This document shows, one piece after another, positions 25,301 through 37,028 of a stretch of 64,000 bases of DNA (the stretch's first letter is position 1; every line of letters starts with the position of its first letter). A program made the position numbers and the translations under genes. Source of the stretch: Nymphaea colorata (Eukaryota; Streptophyta; Magnoliopsida; Nymphaeales; Nymphaeaceae); NCBI RefSeq assembly GCF_008831285.2, contig NC_045147.1, forward strand, positions 186,001-250,000. Direction: 5' to 3'. The notes below the pieces were generated by a model. The model had not been told where the DNA came from. It made no database searches and was given only the letters and a program-made list of their open reading frames with translations.

Positions 25301-26640
25301 ATTAGCAGCCCTTGTCCAACATATTAGAGAATGGCTACAGCAGAGCAGACAAAAGTTATGGATACCAATGATAGGATCCAATTCTTTATGACTTTGGACA
25401 TCTGTATATTGCCTCGTAAGTTGATCTAGCCATGAAATTGATGGCACATTACATAGTTCTAACTTTGCAAGTGATGATTTTGTTATGGGACCTGCAAATG
25501 CATGCGTGCAAGCTTCTATTGGCCTGAATGAAAGTGAGAAATCATGGAATTTGTAAAAATTATGGTATATGCCAATGGAACAAATATGAAACAATCAAGC
25601 CTACAAACCTTTGACAGCCACTACCCATTCCTGAACGAATATGGGAGGATATATCAATGTACTTCATGGAAGGGCTTCCAAAATCCTGAGATAAGTCTGT
25701 CATTTTGGTGGTAGTTGATTGTTTATCTAAATACACATATTTTGTTCCAATATCCCGCCCATATACAGCCCAATCTGTTGCAAAATCATTTTAGGAATCA
25801 GTAAGAAAGTTGTATGGGATGCCTTGATCTCTAAGTAATGATAGTCACCTGTTGTTTTTGAGCTCCTTTTGGAATTAGTATTCCAAGATGTAGGGAACCA
25901 ATCTTCAGATGTGCACTGCTTATCATCCACAAATGGATGGACAAATGGAGCTAGTGAACAGGTGTTTGAAAACCTACCTTCTGTGCTTTGCAGGACAGCA
26001 GTTGAAACTATGGGCAAAATATTTTTCATGGGTAGAGTTCGCTTATAACACTCGATGGCACTCATCCATGGGAATCACACCTTATGAAGAAGTTTATGAG
26101 AAGCCTCCACCAGATATCCGCAGGTACCAACTGGGCTCCATCGTGAGAAAGTGGTTGAATCTCAATTGATATGACACAATGTAGTCTTGGAAGAATTAAA
26201 GCAGCATCTTGCAGCTGCACGCAATAGAATAGTGTTGTAGTATAATCTCAAAAATAGAGATTAGCTATATGTTATGGGAGATAGGTATATTTACAAAGGC
26301 CCAATCATGGTGTGGGAGATATTGCATTTCGCTATGTGGGCCCTTATAGAATCACCAGATGCATAGGGACACTGCCATTAGAAGTTCAATTCGTCCAATT
26401 TATGTCTCTAAACTGAAACCCTGCCCACCACTCATAGCTGATCAGGAGGCAAATTCTGCACCTCTGACTGAAGAACCAAGCCCCAGGCAGCCTTACTAAT
26501 GTTTGGGTCTGAGGAAGATTAAGCAGGCAGGAAAATGGGAGATGGTGGTTATTGAGTAGACAAACCATGAGGGATTCCCTGTGACCTGGGAGACAGCTGA
26601 AGACGTTCAAGCTAAGTTTCCAAATTTCACACCTTGAGGA
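22380..26640 (+). pseudogene. Ty3/gypsy gag-pol, decayed (element 1)
   Basis: Domain order is gag, protease, reverse transcriptase, RNase H, integrase, then a chromodomain-like tail, typical of chromovirus gypsy elements. Gag is at about 22380-23090 (motif FSRFTGEDPISWV). The protease region near 23470-23515 has lost its DSG triad. RT is at 24100-24571 with WFCVDYRILN, VMPFGLTNAP and the catalytic FDDVLVYS. RNase H is near 24780-25000. Integrase zinc-binding remnants are near 25430-25590, and the core runs from 25620 to 26165 (YHPQMDGQ, WVEFAYNT). A VTWETAEDVQAKFP segment at 26575-26620 resembles the chromodomain end. Many stops and frame changes (at least one inside RT near 24290) leave it non-functional. 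Positions are approximate. Confidence 0.9.
22688..22717 (+). repeat. 15-bp tandem duplication in gypsy gag
   Basis: AGTACTTTGATTGTC occurs twice back to back. It keeps the reading frame and repeats five residues of gag. Confidence 0.9.
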
Positions 26641-26649
26641 CAAGGTGTC

Positions 26650-26672
26650 TCTTAAAGAGGGATGGTGGGGTA
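26650..26672 (+). other. polypurine tract of gypsy element 1
   Basis: A purine-rich AAAGAGGGATGGTGGGG run lies directly before the second LTR copy, the position where plus-strand priming occurs in LTR retrotransposons. Confidence 0.65.
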
Positions 26673-26785
26673 TATTAGACCCTGGCCTAATGAGTCGGGT
26701 CCTATTAGAATAGGTAATAAACCCACATTGTTACCTCATACTCATAGTGCTTGTGTTGTTTGAAATGAGGAGATATTCAAGTTTG
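26673..26785 (+). repeat. 3' LTR of gypsy element 1, truncated
   Basis: TATTAGACCC start matching the 5' LTR, with shared ATGAGTC and CTCATACTCATA blocks. Similarity fades after about 26755, and by about 26785 the sequence is already protease-like coding DNA of another gypsy element on the opposite strand. The 3' LTR is therefore incomplete. Confidence 0.6.
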
Positions 26786-28290
26786 CCCCACCATTGACCA
26801 ACACGTGGGTAACTGTAATGCCCCTTGTTGTAATTGCAATATGGAGGGCATCGTTGTGCAGAGTGCCTCCATTGGGGAGATCTTCATCTATGAAGCATAT
26901 TGGGCCATTTTGGCACAATTCATAGGACCATTGGTCTCTTTTGTTTGGACTGAATTTTTCAGTCTTGTTTCAGGTTGGAGGCTCTTGCCAGTTGTATAGT
27001 GTTTCCAAAGGCTCTAGATCTAATTCTTCTTCTTTCATGGGGGTAGAATTGGTGGAGGGTGGTTCTTCGAACCTGGCTGTTCCTTTGTCTTTCCTTGCCA
27101 GTAGCTTGAAGAAGTTAATTGGATCTTCCTTTTTGCAAGTCACTATGGCTTGCTACTTGGATGGGGTAGAAGCATGTTTGACCGTTGAAATTGTTTATTT
27201 TCCATGTTTTGAAAAAGATTTGGTGATTATCTCTGGCTATCCAAGGGTCACCTTGATAATTTCTTTGTCTACTGCATCCTGGATTATATTCTTGAATAGC
27301 AAATAGTCCTTTGTCTCATGTCTCCATGCTCGGTGGAATTTGCAAAATTTATTTTTGTTTCTCTTCATGATAAGAGGAAGGTTGCCAACTTTGGGCAATG
27401 ATAGTGGGCCTCTTTTTAGTAGTTCATCCATAATTTGTTCATAGGACTGCTCCAAGGCTCTGAATTTTCTGTCATAACTCCACTCTAAGTGCTTGTTCTT
27501 GTTGTTGTTGTTAGTTATGGGTCCAACTTTGGAGTCAAATTTTTCTTTTTTTCACCATGCTTGCAACTACATTGGCAGAAACATATTAGGCCTTATTCTT
27601 TCTGACCTCCTTTTTGTGTTTGGTCAGTATTGCAGCATTAAATGTGTCATTCTCTATTCCGGCTTCAATGCATTCAGCTCTTTCCATCAAGTCGATAAAT
27701 GACTTTATGGGAGCAATGGAATTTAGGCTTCTCAATGGCTAAGAGAGGTTGTTGGTAGTAACCCTAAGACATGAGATTGGGATATTGGATCCCTCATTTT
27801 GTTGGAGGTCGATCTCTACCTCTGGATGAAGTCTCTGACTTTTTTTCTAGGCCTTTGTTGGAGGTTGTATAGGGTAGTGATGGTTGGAGTAGTTTCCACT
27901 TTCTAAATGAACTACTCAATGAATAAATTGATCAATTTATCAAAATTCTTGAGTTCTACCTAGTTCACATGGTCCTAGTACCGTTGTGTTGCTATGCCTT
28001 CTCAACTCCGTGAAAAGCAATGAAAGTGAGCATGATGGTTGTTCCTGTATTTGTAACATTCGGCAAAGAACATTGGAAAATGAGCTTTTGGATAACCCTG
28101 GCCATCGAATTTCATAAATTTTTTTGGTACATTTTTTATGCATTTGTCATTCTCGAAGCATTTATAGAAGCCTTCACAAGCGAAATTTTTTTTTCTTCCC
28201 CTTGAGATGAAGTACATTCAGATCTCCACCTCCTGGAGTTTGATTTTTATAGATTGGCCCTTCTTCCTTTTTTCTTTGGGGGCTTGCTTG
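26780..28290 (-). pseudogene. Ty3/gypsy gag-protease remnant (element 2)
   Basis: Read on the minus strand from 28290 down. A gag segment comes first (28000-28217: KFDGQGYPKAHFPMFFAECY), then a nucleocapsid-like segment at 27237-27455 (KFCKFHRAWRHETKDYLLF), which fits the CxFHxxxGHxTxxC-type block of plant gypsy gag with cysteines lost. Near 26780-26850 is a retropepsin-like stretch reading ALHIAITTRG then VLVNGGANLN, where the family normally has LIDNGSxLN. The active-site Asp is replaced by Asn. Several stop codons and frame changes interrupt it. It differs from element 1 in strand and subfamily. Confidence 0.75.
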
Positions 28291-28639
28291 TTTTCTACAC
28301 TACTAGTCTTGGTAGTGGTTTCGCTAGAGCTATCATTGTTGCTGGACGATGATTCCTTCTTTTTCTTTTTCTTCTTGCTTGCCTTCACTTGCTTTTTGTT
28401 GAATCTAAGCTTGATAAGGCAAAGCCTCCTATATTCCCCTTCATCGGTTTCAGGAGCCTTGAGGCAACGCTAGAGCTTGAGAATGATTTTTCAACATGGT
28501 TAAGAGGAAGTGGTTGTTCAGACTTCCATTTCCACCCTTTTCTTTCTTTGACTTCTGGTTTCCACCACAAATTGGATGTTCGCCTGAGTGAAAAGAAGAA
28601 AAGAATGATAGGAATTATAATATTTAGAAAATGATTTGA

Positions 28640-30300
28640 TGATAATTTAATGAAAAGATGTTTGATTTATCATTGCAATATCAAGATGAGACAATGTTGT
28701 TTTGCATATTTGATGGACTACAATGCATTTTGACTAGATTTTGGCCCCTAACTAAGGGTGACCAATGGATGGATATCTTCCCACCATTTGTCATAATCAT
28801 GACTCATGACTGATCCAAGGACAAGGTAGATGTAGGCAAATGCCACCATTGTTGTTGGGCTAAGGCGTATGTTCCGAACCACTCTGGTATATCTAACTGC
28901 TCTACTATGGTTCCTTTGGATTTGATCTCATAAACTTTCCTTTGTTGTCAGAATTGATGAAGACAACACTCTGGATGGTACTCCACTATGAAGTAGAGTT
29001 CCAAGAGTAGGCAACCTCTATCCAGGTTGTATGAGTATCTGATTTGACAACATTTCTAAGGAGTCTCATATTATCCTTTTTTGGTCAACTTGTTCCATTT
29101 TTTCCCACTAATGTTCCACGCTGAATAATCTTCTATCAGGACTTTGAAAATGGCTGGATTGCAGTCCTGCTTGCTTCTAGAACTAAGACTATAGGGCGAA
29201 GATGTGTCCTTCAATATAGTCTACATCTCTATTTGAAAAGTTGGATAATCCTCTATCTAGGAATGTGAGAGCTGCCATGGCTATTGATCGATGGTAGACT
29301 CTAACGTGTCATCATTTTCTAAAGAGGCGAGCGACCCTGAGATCCACACCTTCCTTTTTGTTGTGGAAGAAGATAAGTCTGACAGTGCACGTCATCATCA
29401 ATTTTTTCTTCTTTGTTAGAAGCATTGCTGGGTAGAGTGATAGGTCGACATATTGGGAGAGCTCCCTAATGAGACTCTCTAGTTGAATGAACTGGTGTCC
29501 ATCTTGTTCTAGAAGTGGCCAACTCCTTTTTCCAATGAGTCAACGCATCACCTCTAAAATTTTGACTTCTCTTGGTTGACGAGAAACTTATTTTCAATCG
29601 GCTCTCTAGGATCACCTTCCAACTCATGGAGTCCCAGGATGTCGAACAACTCATCCAAGGGGATGGTCATTTCACCCCATGAAAACCAAAATGTGTTGGT
29701 TCTTGGATTCTACCTTTTAGCAATTGCATGGAACAAACTACTATTGACAGGTTGGTTTGCCAAGCTGACTACTTCTTCAAGCCCACATTCTCCAGGTTGG
29801 TTGGAAATATACATATAAAGGTGGGGTATAGTGACAAGTACCATTGGGTTAGGTAAACTATGCTTGGTTGGCATTGGTATTTGCAAAAAAGAATGTGGTA
29901 ATAGGGAAGATAGTGTTCGAGTCTGAAGAGTCCATCCAAACACAAGAAAGTTGACTTTACTAGATATTTGATGGGATTGATATGAGATGAGATGAAATCT
30001 TCACTCATTTAGTGCAAGGATGGAAACAAACAAGCATTTCCTAGAACTCTATTGTTTTGAAAACTAGTCTTGGATCCTTAACGAGCCTTTGTTATATCAA
30101 AATCAATGGTATTTCCCCTTGTCAAGTTTATCTAGGGTTTGGGATTTTCCGCTTCTCCTTGTCCACCCATCGATATATCATGGACTATTATCCATTTCAG
30201 TACTAATTGGGGGATTTTTCAATCTAATTGTTTGGTCCAGTTTATGGATATATCTTAGACTGGGTCCCAGAAATAGCCCAGCAACGTAATTCAACACAAA
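28640..30300 (-). other. upstream part of gypsy element 2, possible plant-mobile-domain-like segment
   Basis: Near 29590-29680 the minus strand reads GEMTIPLDELFDILGLHELEG, a pattern like the start of plant mobile domain (PMD) segments found in some large plant transposons. Frames either side are broken. It lies on the 5' side of the gag remnant, consistent with one degenerate element, but the domain call is inference. Confidence 0.35.
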
Positions 30301-30485
30301 AATAGATATCTCTATTGCATACATTCCTAAGAGATGAGTTTTGAAACATAAAGTGCAAAATTGGCCTCATACAATCCCTAGATTGAGGAGGGGTAGGACT
30401 AAGTCGAAGGGAGCATGCATTTTCTATTAAATTGGTTCTAAAATCACATAATCATGCATGATGCCGGCAGGTCTAGTAATGAAGG

Positions 30486-31730
30486 TTACATGCAATTGAC
30501 GTCCAACATTTTCACAAAATAACTTGTGCTTGAGAAGCTAGACAAAATAATGATGGGTCCCATTGGGTGTGCCATATGTTTGCATAGTGATCTTCCTATG
30601 ATGAGTGTGTACGAGAGAAAGCCATGCAAGAAGCAACAAAATTCGAGTTTTGTTTGAAAATAGATTTTTAGGAGAAAGGGACCTGCATCAGTATGAGGAT
30701 CAACCGTTCCTACCACATTAACAGGGGTAATCGATCCAAGGTCTACGTTTTCTCAAGCTTTGACTAGTCGTTTTCCTACATGTATGTGCAGAGATTGGAT
30801 TTTATTTTGAACAAAATTTAGAGTTGATTGAAAATATTCCTCCATTTCAGAAATTTTTGAAATTAGTAAATTGTATTTGGAATAAGATTTTTGAATTAAT
30901 CCTAGATTTTAGCAATTTAACTTTGATTTTGTCCAAGAAATTGGAGTTTTGAAAATTCAGAACTCAGATCTTGGATAGGATTTTGAAATTGAATTTTTCT
31001 AATAGAATTAGGGATTGAAATCAGGTTTTTGAATTGTATTGTAGATTGGAATCGGGGTTTTGAAACCAAATGCTGGTTTTAAAAATATTGGTCTTGATAG
31101 CTGAAATCTAAAAAGTTTTTGAAAGTCGGATCTTAGAGATTGAAATTTCTAAGCTTGGGATTGCTGGAAATCGATCAATATCTTGAGATTTTGAACTTGG
31201 TTTTTGGAAGTATTGAGAAAACTTGGAAAATTGGATTTTTGGATTCTACGTCTAGCTTTGGAGAATGGTCTCGATTTGGGAAACATGATTTTGAGATTTT
31301 TGACCAAGATCATGAAAATTTAGTTGATTTGGATTTGAAAATTGGTTTGATTTTGGAGAAAATGCAATTATGGATTTGAAATTAATTTTGAAAATGTAGG
31401 TTTTTGTTCACACCCCACCCATCTCTATCTTTGTTGTAAAAGCAGAGAGTTATGCAAAGCAGCAAAATTCCAAATTGTGATTTTGGTAAAATTTCAAGAT
31501 AAAGTGATTCGTCGGCTAGTACGAGGTTCATCTATTCCTACTGCCTATAACACAGGCAAACAGACCACGGACCAAGTACTTCTTGGATCATGTACAAGTC
31601 ATTTGATTGATGCAAATTCTATATGCTTGTGCACAAAGGCTTTCATTTGGAATTGAAAGTTCATTTCGAACTTGGTCTTGGACAAGCAATCTTGAGCTTA
31701 TTTTTGGTAAATTGGAGTGATGTTCATCTT
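30486..31730 (-). repeat. LTR-like repeats related to 16.5 kb block
   Basis: Two sub-copies, 30486-30830 and 31408-31720, resemble 16556-16850 (AAGCAGCAAAATT, CGAGGTTCA, ACCAAGTACTT). The intervening DNA is rich in TTTGAAATT and GGATTTTGA runs with no coding potential. Placed 5' of the minus-strand gag remnant, it could be that element's 5' LTR. Confidence 0.5.
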
Positions 31731-34700
31731 CAGTGCTAGATCGGGCTATAGTTCATTGTTTCCTAGATGCCCAAGATATGGTATTATCACCTAAAAATAC
31801 AAAGAATCCACCTGTAGATTTTCTATCTTCTGGACTTCCTGCCCAATCGGCATCTGCAAAAGCACAAAGTTGTATTGTTGATGATGGTTTGAGATGCAAT
31901 ACATAATGATTGGTTCCAGTCAAGTATCGCAGGATTCGCTTAACCATTATCCAATGATTCACTATAGGAGAATGCATGAATTGGCAAGCTCGATTGACAG
32001 CAAATGCTATGTTTGTCTAGTAAGAGTGGCATATTGTAATGCCCCCACCAGACTTCGATGTAATGAAGGATCAGCAAAAAGTGTCGGAGATGACTGTTTG
32101 TCTTTATTAGTACTCATTAGTGAAACAGCAGGCTTAGCCTTTGCCATATTTGCTCGCTTGATGATATTTGTAATATACGATGGTTGACATAGATATAACG
32201 ATTGTGCTGTCCGTGCGACTTTGATCCCCAAGAAAATATGATAAGAGTTCAAGATCTTTTACTGAAAAAGTTTCTTGTAGTTGTCGTATAACCCAATCAA
32301 CAAGAGATGGGGAGGATCCAGTAATCATTATATCGTCAACATAAACAAGTATATAAAGTTTGTCAGTGCCTTTGGAATAGATAAATATTGATGCATCAGA
32401 TTGTGAGCTAAAGAAACCAAGCCTTTGAAAATGACAACTGAGCCGATGATACCAAGCTCGGGGAGCTTGTTTGAGACCATAGATGGCTTTTTCCAGTTTG
32501 CATACATAAGTAGGATGTTCTTGATCTTCAAATCCTTCAGGTTGAGTCATATAGACATCTTCACCAAGATAGCCATTAAGAAGTGCATTGTCAAAATCAA
32601 GTTGACAAAGAGGTCACCCATTTTGCACGGCTAAAGAAAGTAAAACCCTAATAGTAATGGGTTTTACTATTGGACTGAATGTTTTCGAGTAGTTGATACC
32701 TTCTTCTTGTTGGAAACCACGAGCAACAAGTCGTGCCTTATGTCTAGCTATGATCCCATCAACTTTTAGTTTAATTTTGTACACCCACTTTGAGCTAATG
32801 ACATGAAGACCAGGGTGTGTGGTAATAAGATGCCATGTGTGGTTTTGTTTGAGTGCCTTGATCTCATGTTTCATTGCTTGCAGCCAATCACTATGCTTAA
32901 TCGCTTCTTTAAACGAGGTTCCTTATGATCTAGCATAACACAAAAGGTTTTTGGTACGAAGGAACTGATCATCGACCTTGTGACCATAGGATGAGTATGA
33001 TTTGAAGGTTGATTGATAGATGAATTTTCAGCAAGCACTTGTATGGTTCCATTTTCAGCCTCCTGTGTGTGTTCATGGTCAGCGAGATCTTGTATGGGTG
33101 AAATGGATGGTTCGGGGAGATCATTATGAGAACATGTAACAAGGGGTGATAAGGGGCTTGGTCGTTGTGGTATGGAGCTATTTGCAGCATGATCTCGTGA
33201 AAGAGAGATGGACATGTCATGGCAATTATTATGAGAAGCTGAAAAATTAGTGACGTGTGGCATGAGAGAACTTTGTTGCCTAGATGGTACTGATGCATGA
33301 TTGACTAGTGACAGAATATTATCTTGATATGCTGGCTTAGCTAGTGGAGGACCCATGTTCGTGAGAGTTGCTATGTTCAAGATTAATAATCGTACATTGA
33401 TCAAGTCGAACATTGGGCATCCATAGAGAAGGATCCAAAGATGTCGATGACTGCTCGTTGTACAAACTTTCATCAAAAATCACATGCCGAGAGATAAAAG
33501 TCCTTACAAGTGTGGCATCATAACAGATATACCATTTATGTATGCCTGCATAGCCAAGAAAAATGCACTGAGTAGTCTTTGGTTAGAATTTGGTGCTATT
33601 AGATAAAGTAAGAAGTGAATAACATATGGATCCAAAAACTCGTAGATGAGTGTAATCAAGCACCCTGTCAAACAACAACTGAAAATGAGTCTTTCGTTTA
33701 AGCTTGAGAGTCGGTAGCCAATTAATAATGTATACTGCGGTCCTGAAAGATTCAACCCAAAATTTGTAATCGAACCCGAAATCATGCAACATACTCAAAC
33801 CAGTTTCTACAACATGCCTATTCTTTCTTTCAAATATATTGTTTTGTTCATACGTATAAGGACATGAAAATCGATGGAGAATTTCATGTTCTTCAAAAAA
33901 TGATATGCCTTGTTGCAAAATTCACCTCCATTGTCTGATTGAATGGTGGCAATAATTGAATTCAACTATTTTTCCGCCAAGACTTTAAAATTGTGAATAC
34001 AATCCACTACTTCAGATTTTGTCTTTAGAGGAAATAACCATGAGTAGCGAGAAAAATTATCAACTATCAAAAGGAAGTATTTGAAACCATCCTTGGAAAA
34101 CACGGGAGTCGGTCCCCAAACGTCCATGTGTAATACTTCAAGAACTTGAGAAGCATGAAAATCAGAAGAAGAAAATGGTTGTTTATGCATTTTACCAACA
34201 AGATAAGATTCACAAACATCTCTTCCAGATAAAGACTTTATTGAAATCGAACAAATAGAATTTAAAAGATTCACAATCCTTTTATTCGCATGTCCTAGCC
34301 GGCGATGCCATAGCTCATAAGAAGTTGTATCATTTTGGCGTGAAAACCAACTGATGAAGGCTGCTCTTTCTTGATTCTTGCTAGCTCTCTTAAGCATAAT
34401 GGGATAAAGTCTATTATGCTTCTTTAGTCCCTAAAGAGGAATCTTGTTTGTTCGTCGATCCTTAATCACAAAATCATAAGGTGAGAACTCAAAGATGTAG
34501 TCATTGTCAGTAGTAAATTTTGCGATCGATAACCAATTGTGAACAATAGTGGGGATGTGAAGAGTAATCTTGAGTTTAAAAGAATTTCCGTCAACATCAA
34601 CTGATAGATCACTAGTATGCTTAATGGAAAGGCGAGAACCGTTACCAATCATGACGTTCTCTTGTCCATCCTAAGGAGCTTTGTTGTGCATCATATCAAC

Positions 34701-35812
34701 CAATACTCATTTAATGAATCTTGCAGACTCATGGCAGAGTAGGCTTGAAGAATGTCATAGTATGTACGAGCTGAGTGCTCCTTCCATCCACAAAATTGGC
34801 AAACAATAGGAGGGCGTTGATATTGTGGGCTAAACGTACCAGGCCGTTGTTGTGGCTGGGGCTGATTGTCACGTCCCTGAAACGGAATTCCACGGCCACC
34901 ATGGTTTCTTCCTCCTCAGCCACGGAAAAACCTTCACCCTCGACGTTGAACGCAGTTTGGTTAACAACTTGCGATGCTGGCTGAACAAATTCAGTCAAGT
35001 TCATCGAAATTGACTTGAGCAGGGACGGAGCCAAAATTTTTTCAGGGGCGGGCCAAACGGTCATTCGACCAGGCCAAATGGTGGTTCGACTGGGCGAAAC
35101 TAAATCATAATACAAAAAATACATTAGACAACTAAAGATTTTCAAATTTTTTAATGTAAAATTTTTTTTAGTTAGCTAGGGTGCCCCCCCCACCCCTCGC
35201 CCCTAGACTTGAGTAAGGCAAGCCATTTTTCTTGATTGAGCAGTAACTCAAACCGTTCAGAAAATGAAAGTTTTGATGAAGATGGGCCACTTTCATATTC
35301 TGACGACAGTCCATTAAAAGTTACTTGGACTAGATCTTGATCAAAAAAATTTTGACCAGCAATGGGTATCCGAAAGAAACCTGATTTTATCTAAATAAAC
35401 TTGCATAGACATACTTCCCTTCTTGATAAGAAGCAACTCCTTACACAGCAACATGATTCTCAAAGGAGACTGGGAACCATATGATTTCTCAAGGGTCAAC
35501 CAAGCATCATGGGCAGTCTTGGCACGCATGATCTGCCCCAACACAGCTTCTGTGACTGTTGCCTTGATCCAGCTTAATGCAAGGCGATCCATCCTTCTCC
35601 ATGCGATAAATTCTAGATTCACTTCAATTTTGTCGTCTTTTATTATCTCCTTCTGTGGTTCGACTAGAGTCTCATCAATGAACTGAAGAAGATCATGAGA
35701 GTCCATCACTGACTCTAGTTGACTTCACCACAACAGGTAGTTATCTCGGTTGAGTTTAACCGACACCAGTGCGCCGCAACATTCCATTGGATGGGAGTGG
35801 TGGCAGGCATGG
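31725..35812 (-). pseudogene. Ty1/copia gag-pol, decayed and truncated (element 3)
   Basis: Domain order on the minus strand is gag, protease, integrase, RT, RNase H, the copia order. Gag spans 35812-35341 (DSHDLLQFIDETL; an in-frame stop just upstream). A zinc-knuckle-like CQFCGWKEHS is near 34790. The protease region is 34652-34431. The GAG-pre-integrase domain at 34397-33966 has LWHRRLGHAN and HMDVWGP, and the integrase core continues to 33583 (FERKNRHVVE). RT is at 32874-32134 with the catalytic YVDDIMITGS and KAIYGLKQAPRAWY. RNase H at 31977-31753 has ADADWAGSPEDRKSTGG and SWASRKQ. Frameshifts and stops split it, and a 186-bp element is inserted at 35020. The 3' end stops abruptly near 31725 without a 3' LTR. 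Non-functional. Confidence 0.92.
35020..35205. mobile_element. hAT-like MITE inserted in the copia gag region
   Basis: A 186-bp non-coding insertion flanked by a perfect 8-bp direct repeat GACTTGAG (35012-35019 and 35206-35213). Left end CAGGGACGGAGCC; right end reverse complemented TAGGGGCGAGGGG, so short imperfect terminal inverted repeats. The copia reading frame continues across the site if the insertion and one repeat copy are skipped. The 8-bp duplication fits hAT transposition. Confidence 0.8.
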
Positions 35813-36730
35813 TACATCTAGAGGAAGATGGCTGAGGCTGAATATAATGGAAAACAGAGGTTCCACCTGGAAAATTAGGCCGGCATTCACTTTCCCGGCC
35901 AAGCTAGTTGTCGAGCAGGGGTGTTTTGGAAACTAGGCACCTGGACAATCACTTGAACCATGTTTCAGCTCAAGAAAAATCCTGGAGTTAACGCCACGCT
36001 CTTGAAGTTCCACTGCTTTATGGACTATATTCCCTTGTTTCACGTTCAGGAGAGGCTATGCTTCAGACCTTCGGCGTTAGCTCCCCTCAGCTCCAATCAA
36101 TGCCAAATTTTGCCCAAGGATCTCCAAGATAACTAGGTTTTAGATGGTAAACTACCTGACAGAGCTGATACCCAAGGAGAATCTCACAGTGCGCAACTGA
36201 TCTGCCGCTAGTCATGGGCTGACTATGTTCTCAGGCCTCTGCAACACTAGAAAACCAGTTGGTAAAGAAAAATTTGTATCTCCTCAATGTCTGCTCCAAA
36301 AAATATGAAAATTGGTATGGAGATTCCTCAGGAGGAGACGATTCCAACAAGCCCTTGCTCTGCCCCTATCATCACCGGAGCTGACAACGCCAGCCAATTT
36401 CATGTGTGGTTTTCCGGCGGTCAATGCTTTGTTCTGCAATTAAGGCACAGGAGATTGGTTCAGGAGAGATTGCCAGAAATCAAGAGGTTTCGGCCGGCTC
36501 AGGCGACGATTTTGGGCAAGGTTCAGTTCCTTGGAACTGCAACGAGCAGGAGATGTTTCCTAAGTAGTACGTGGACCAACGAAGGTCGGTGCTGGCGTTG
36601 GTGTGCAGATGAATAGTAACGCTGAAAAAGAACTATGGCTGAAAACAGAGGAGCAGCGAGGACTTGTATAAAAGAGGCCTATGTGATGATGGTACAGAAG
36701 ATTCAAGGCTGTGTATGGAAACACCAGGTG
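35813..36730 (-). other. copia 5' untranslated region
   Basis: The stretch between the primer binding site and gag of copia element 3. The 109-codon plus-strand frame at 36287-36616 is antisense to the element and has no recognised domain. Confidence 0.5.
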
Positions 36731-36742
36731 GCTCTGAAACCA
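36731..36742 (-). other. primer binding site of copia element 3
   Basis: TGGTTTCAGAGC on the minus strand, one mismatch from the tRNA-iMet PBS TGGTATCAGAGC, directly after the LTR. Confidence 0.8.
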
Positions 36743-37028
36743 TAATAGAGAACGAGAGATAGAGAGACAACTCAGGCAATTGAATGAATTGCTTGCGTTG
36801 ACAATGCAAGAGTAGGCTTTTGTTTATATAGTGCATTTGTGATCCGTTACAAGATTGGAGTCCAATGTTGCATGGATACAACGTTACAAGATTGATACAT
36901 ATATGGTAATAATAGAAACAGGGGGTTACGAGTGAGACTTAAATTTGAATGCATCTTTCCTAGTTGAAATAATCCTTCACCCATTAATACTTGATTTCTA
37001 ACGTTCAGCCGTTGATTTCTCCTCAACA
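36743..37028 (-). repeat. 5' LTR of copia element 3
   Basis: Minus-strand reading starts TGTTGAGGAGAAATC (37028) and ends CGTTCTCTATTA just before the PBS. It includes a promoter-like TATATAAA (36823-36830) and an AT-rich leader. The outer boundary is inferred from the TGTT start; a second candidate is at 37042. The matching 3' LTR is absent because the element is truncated near 31725. Confidence 0.6.
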
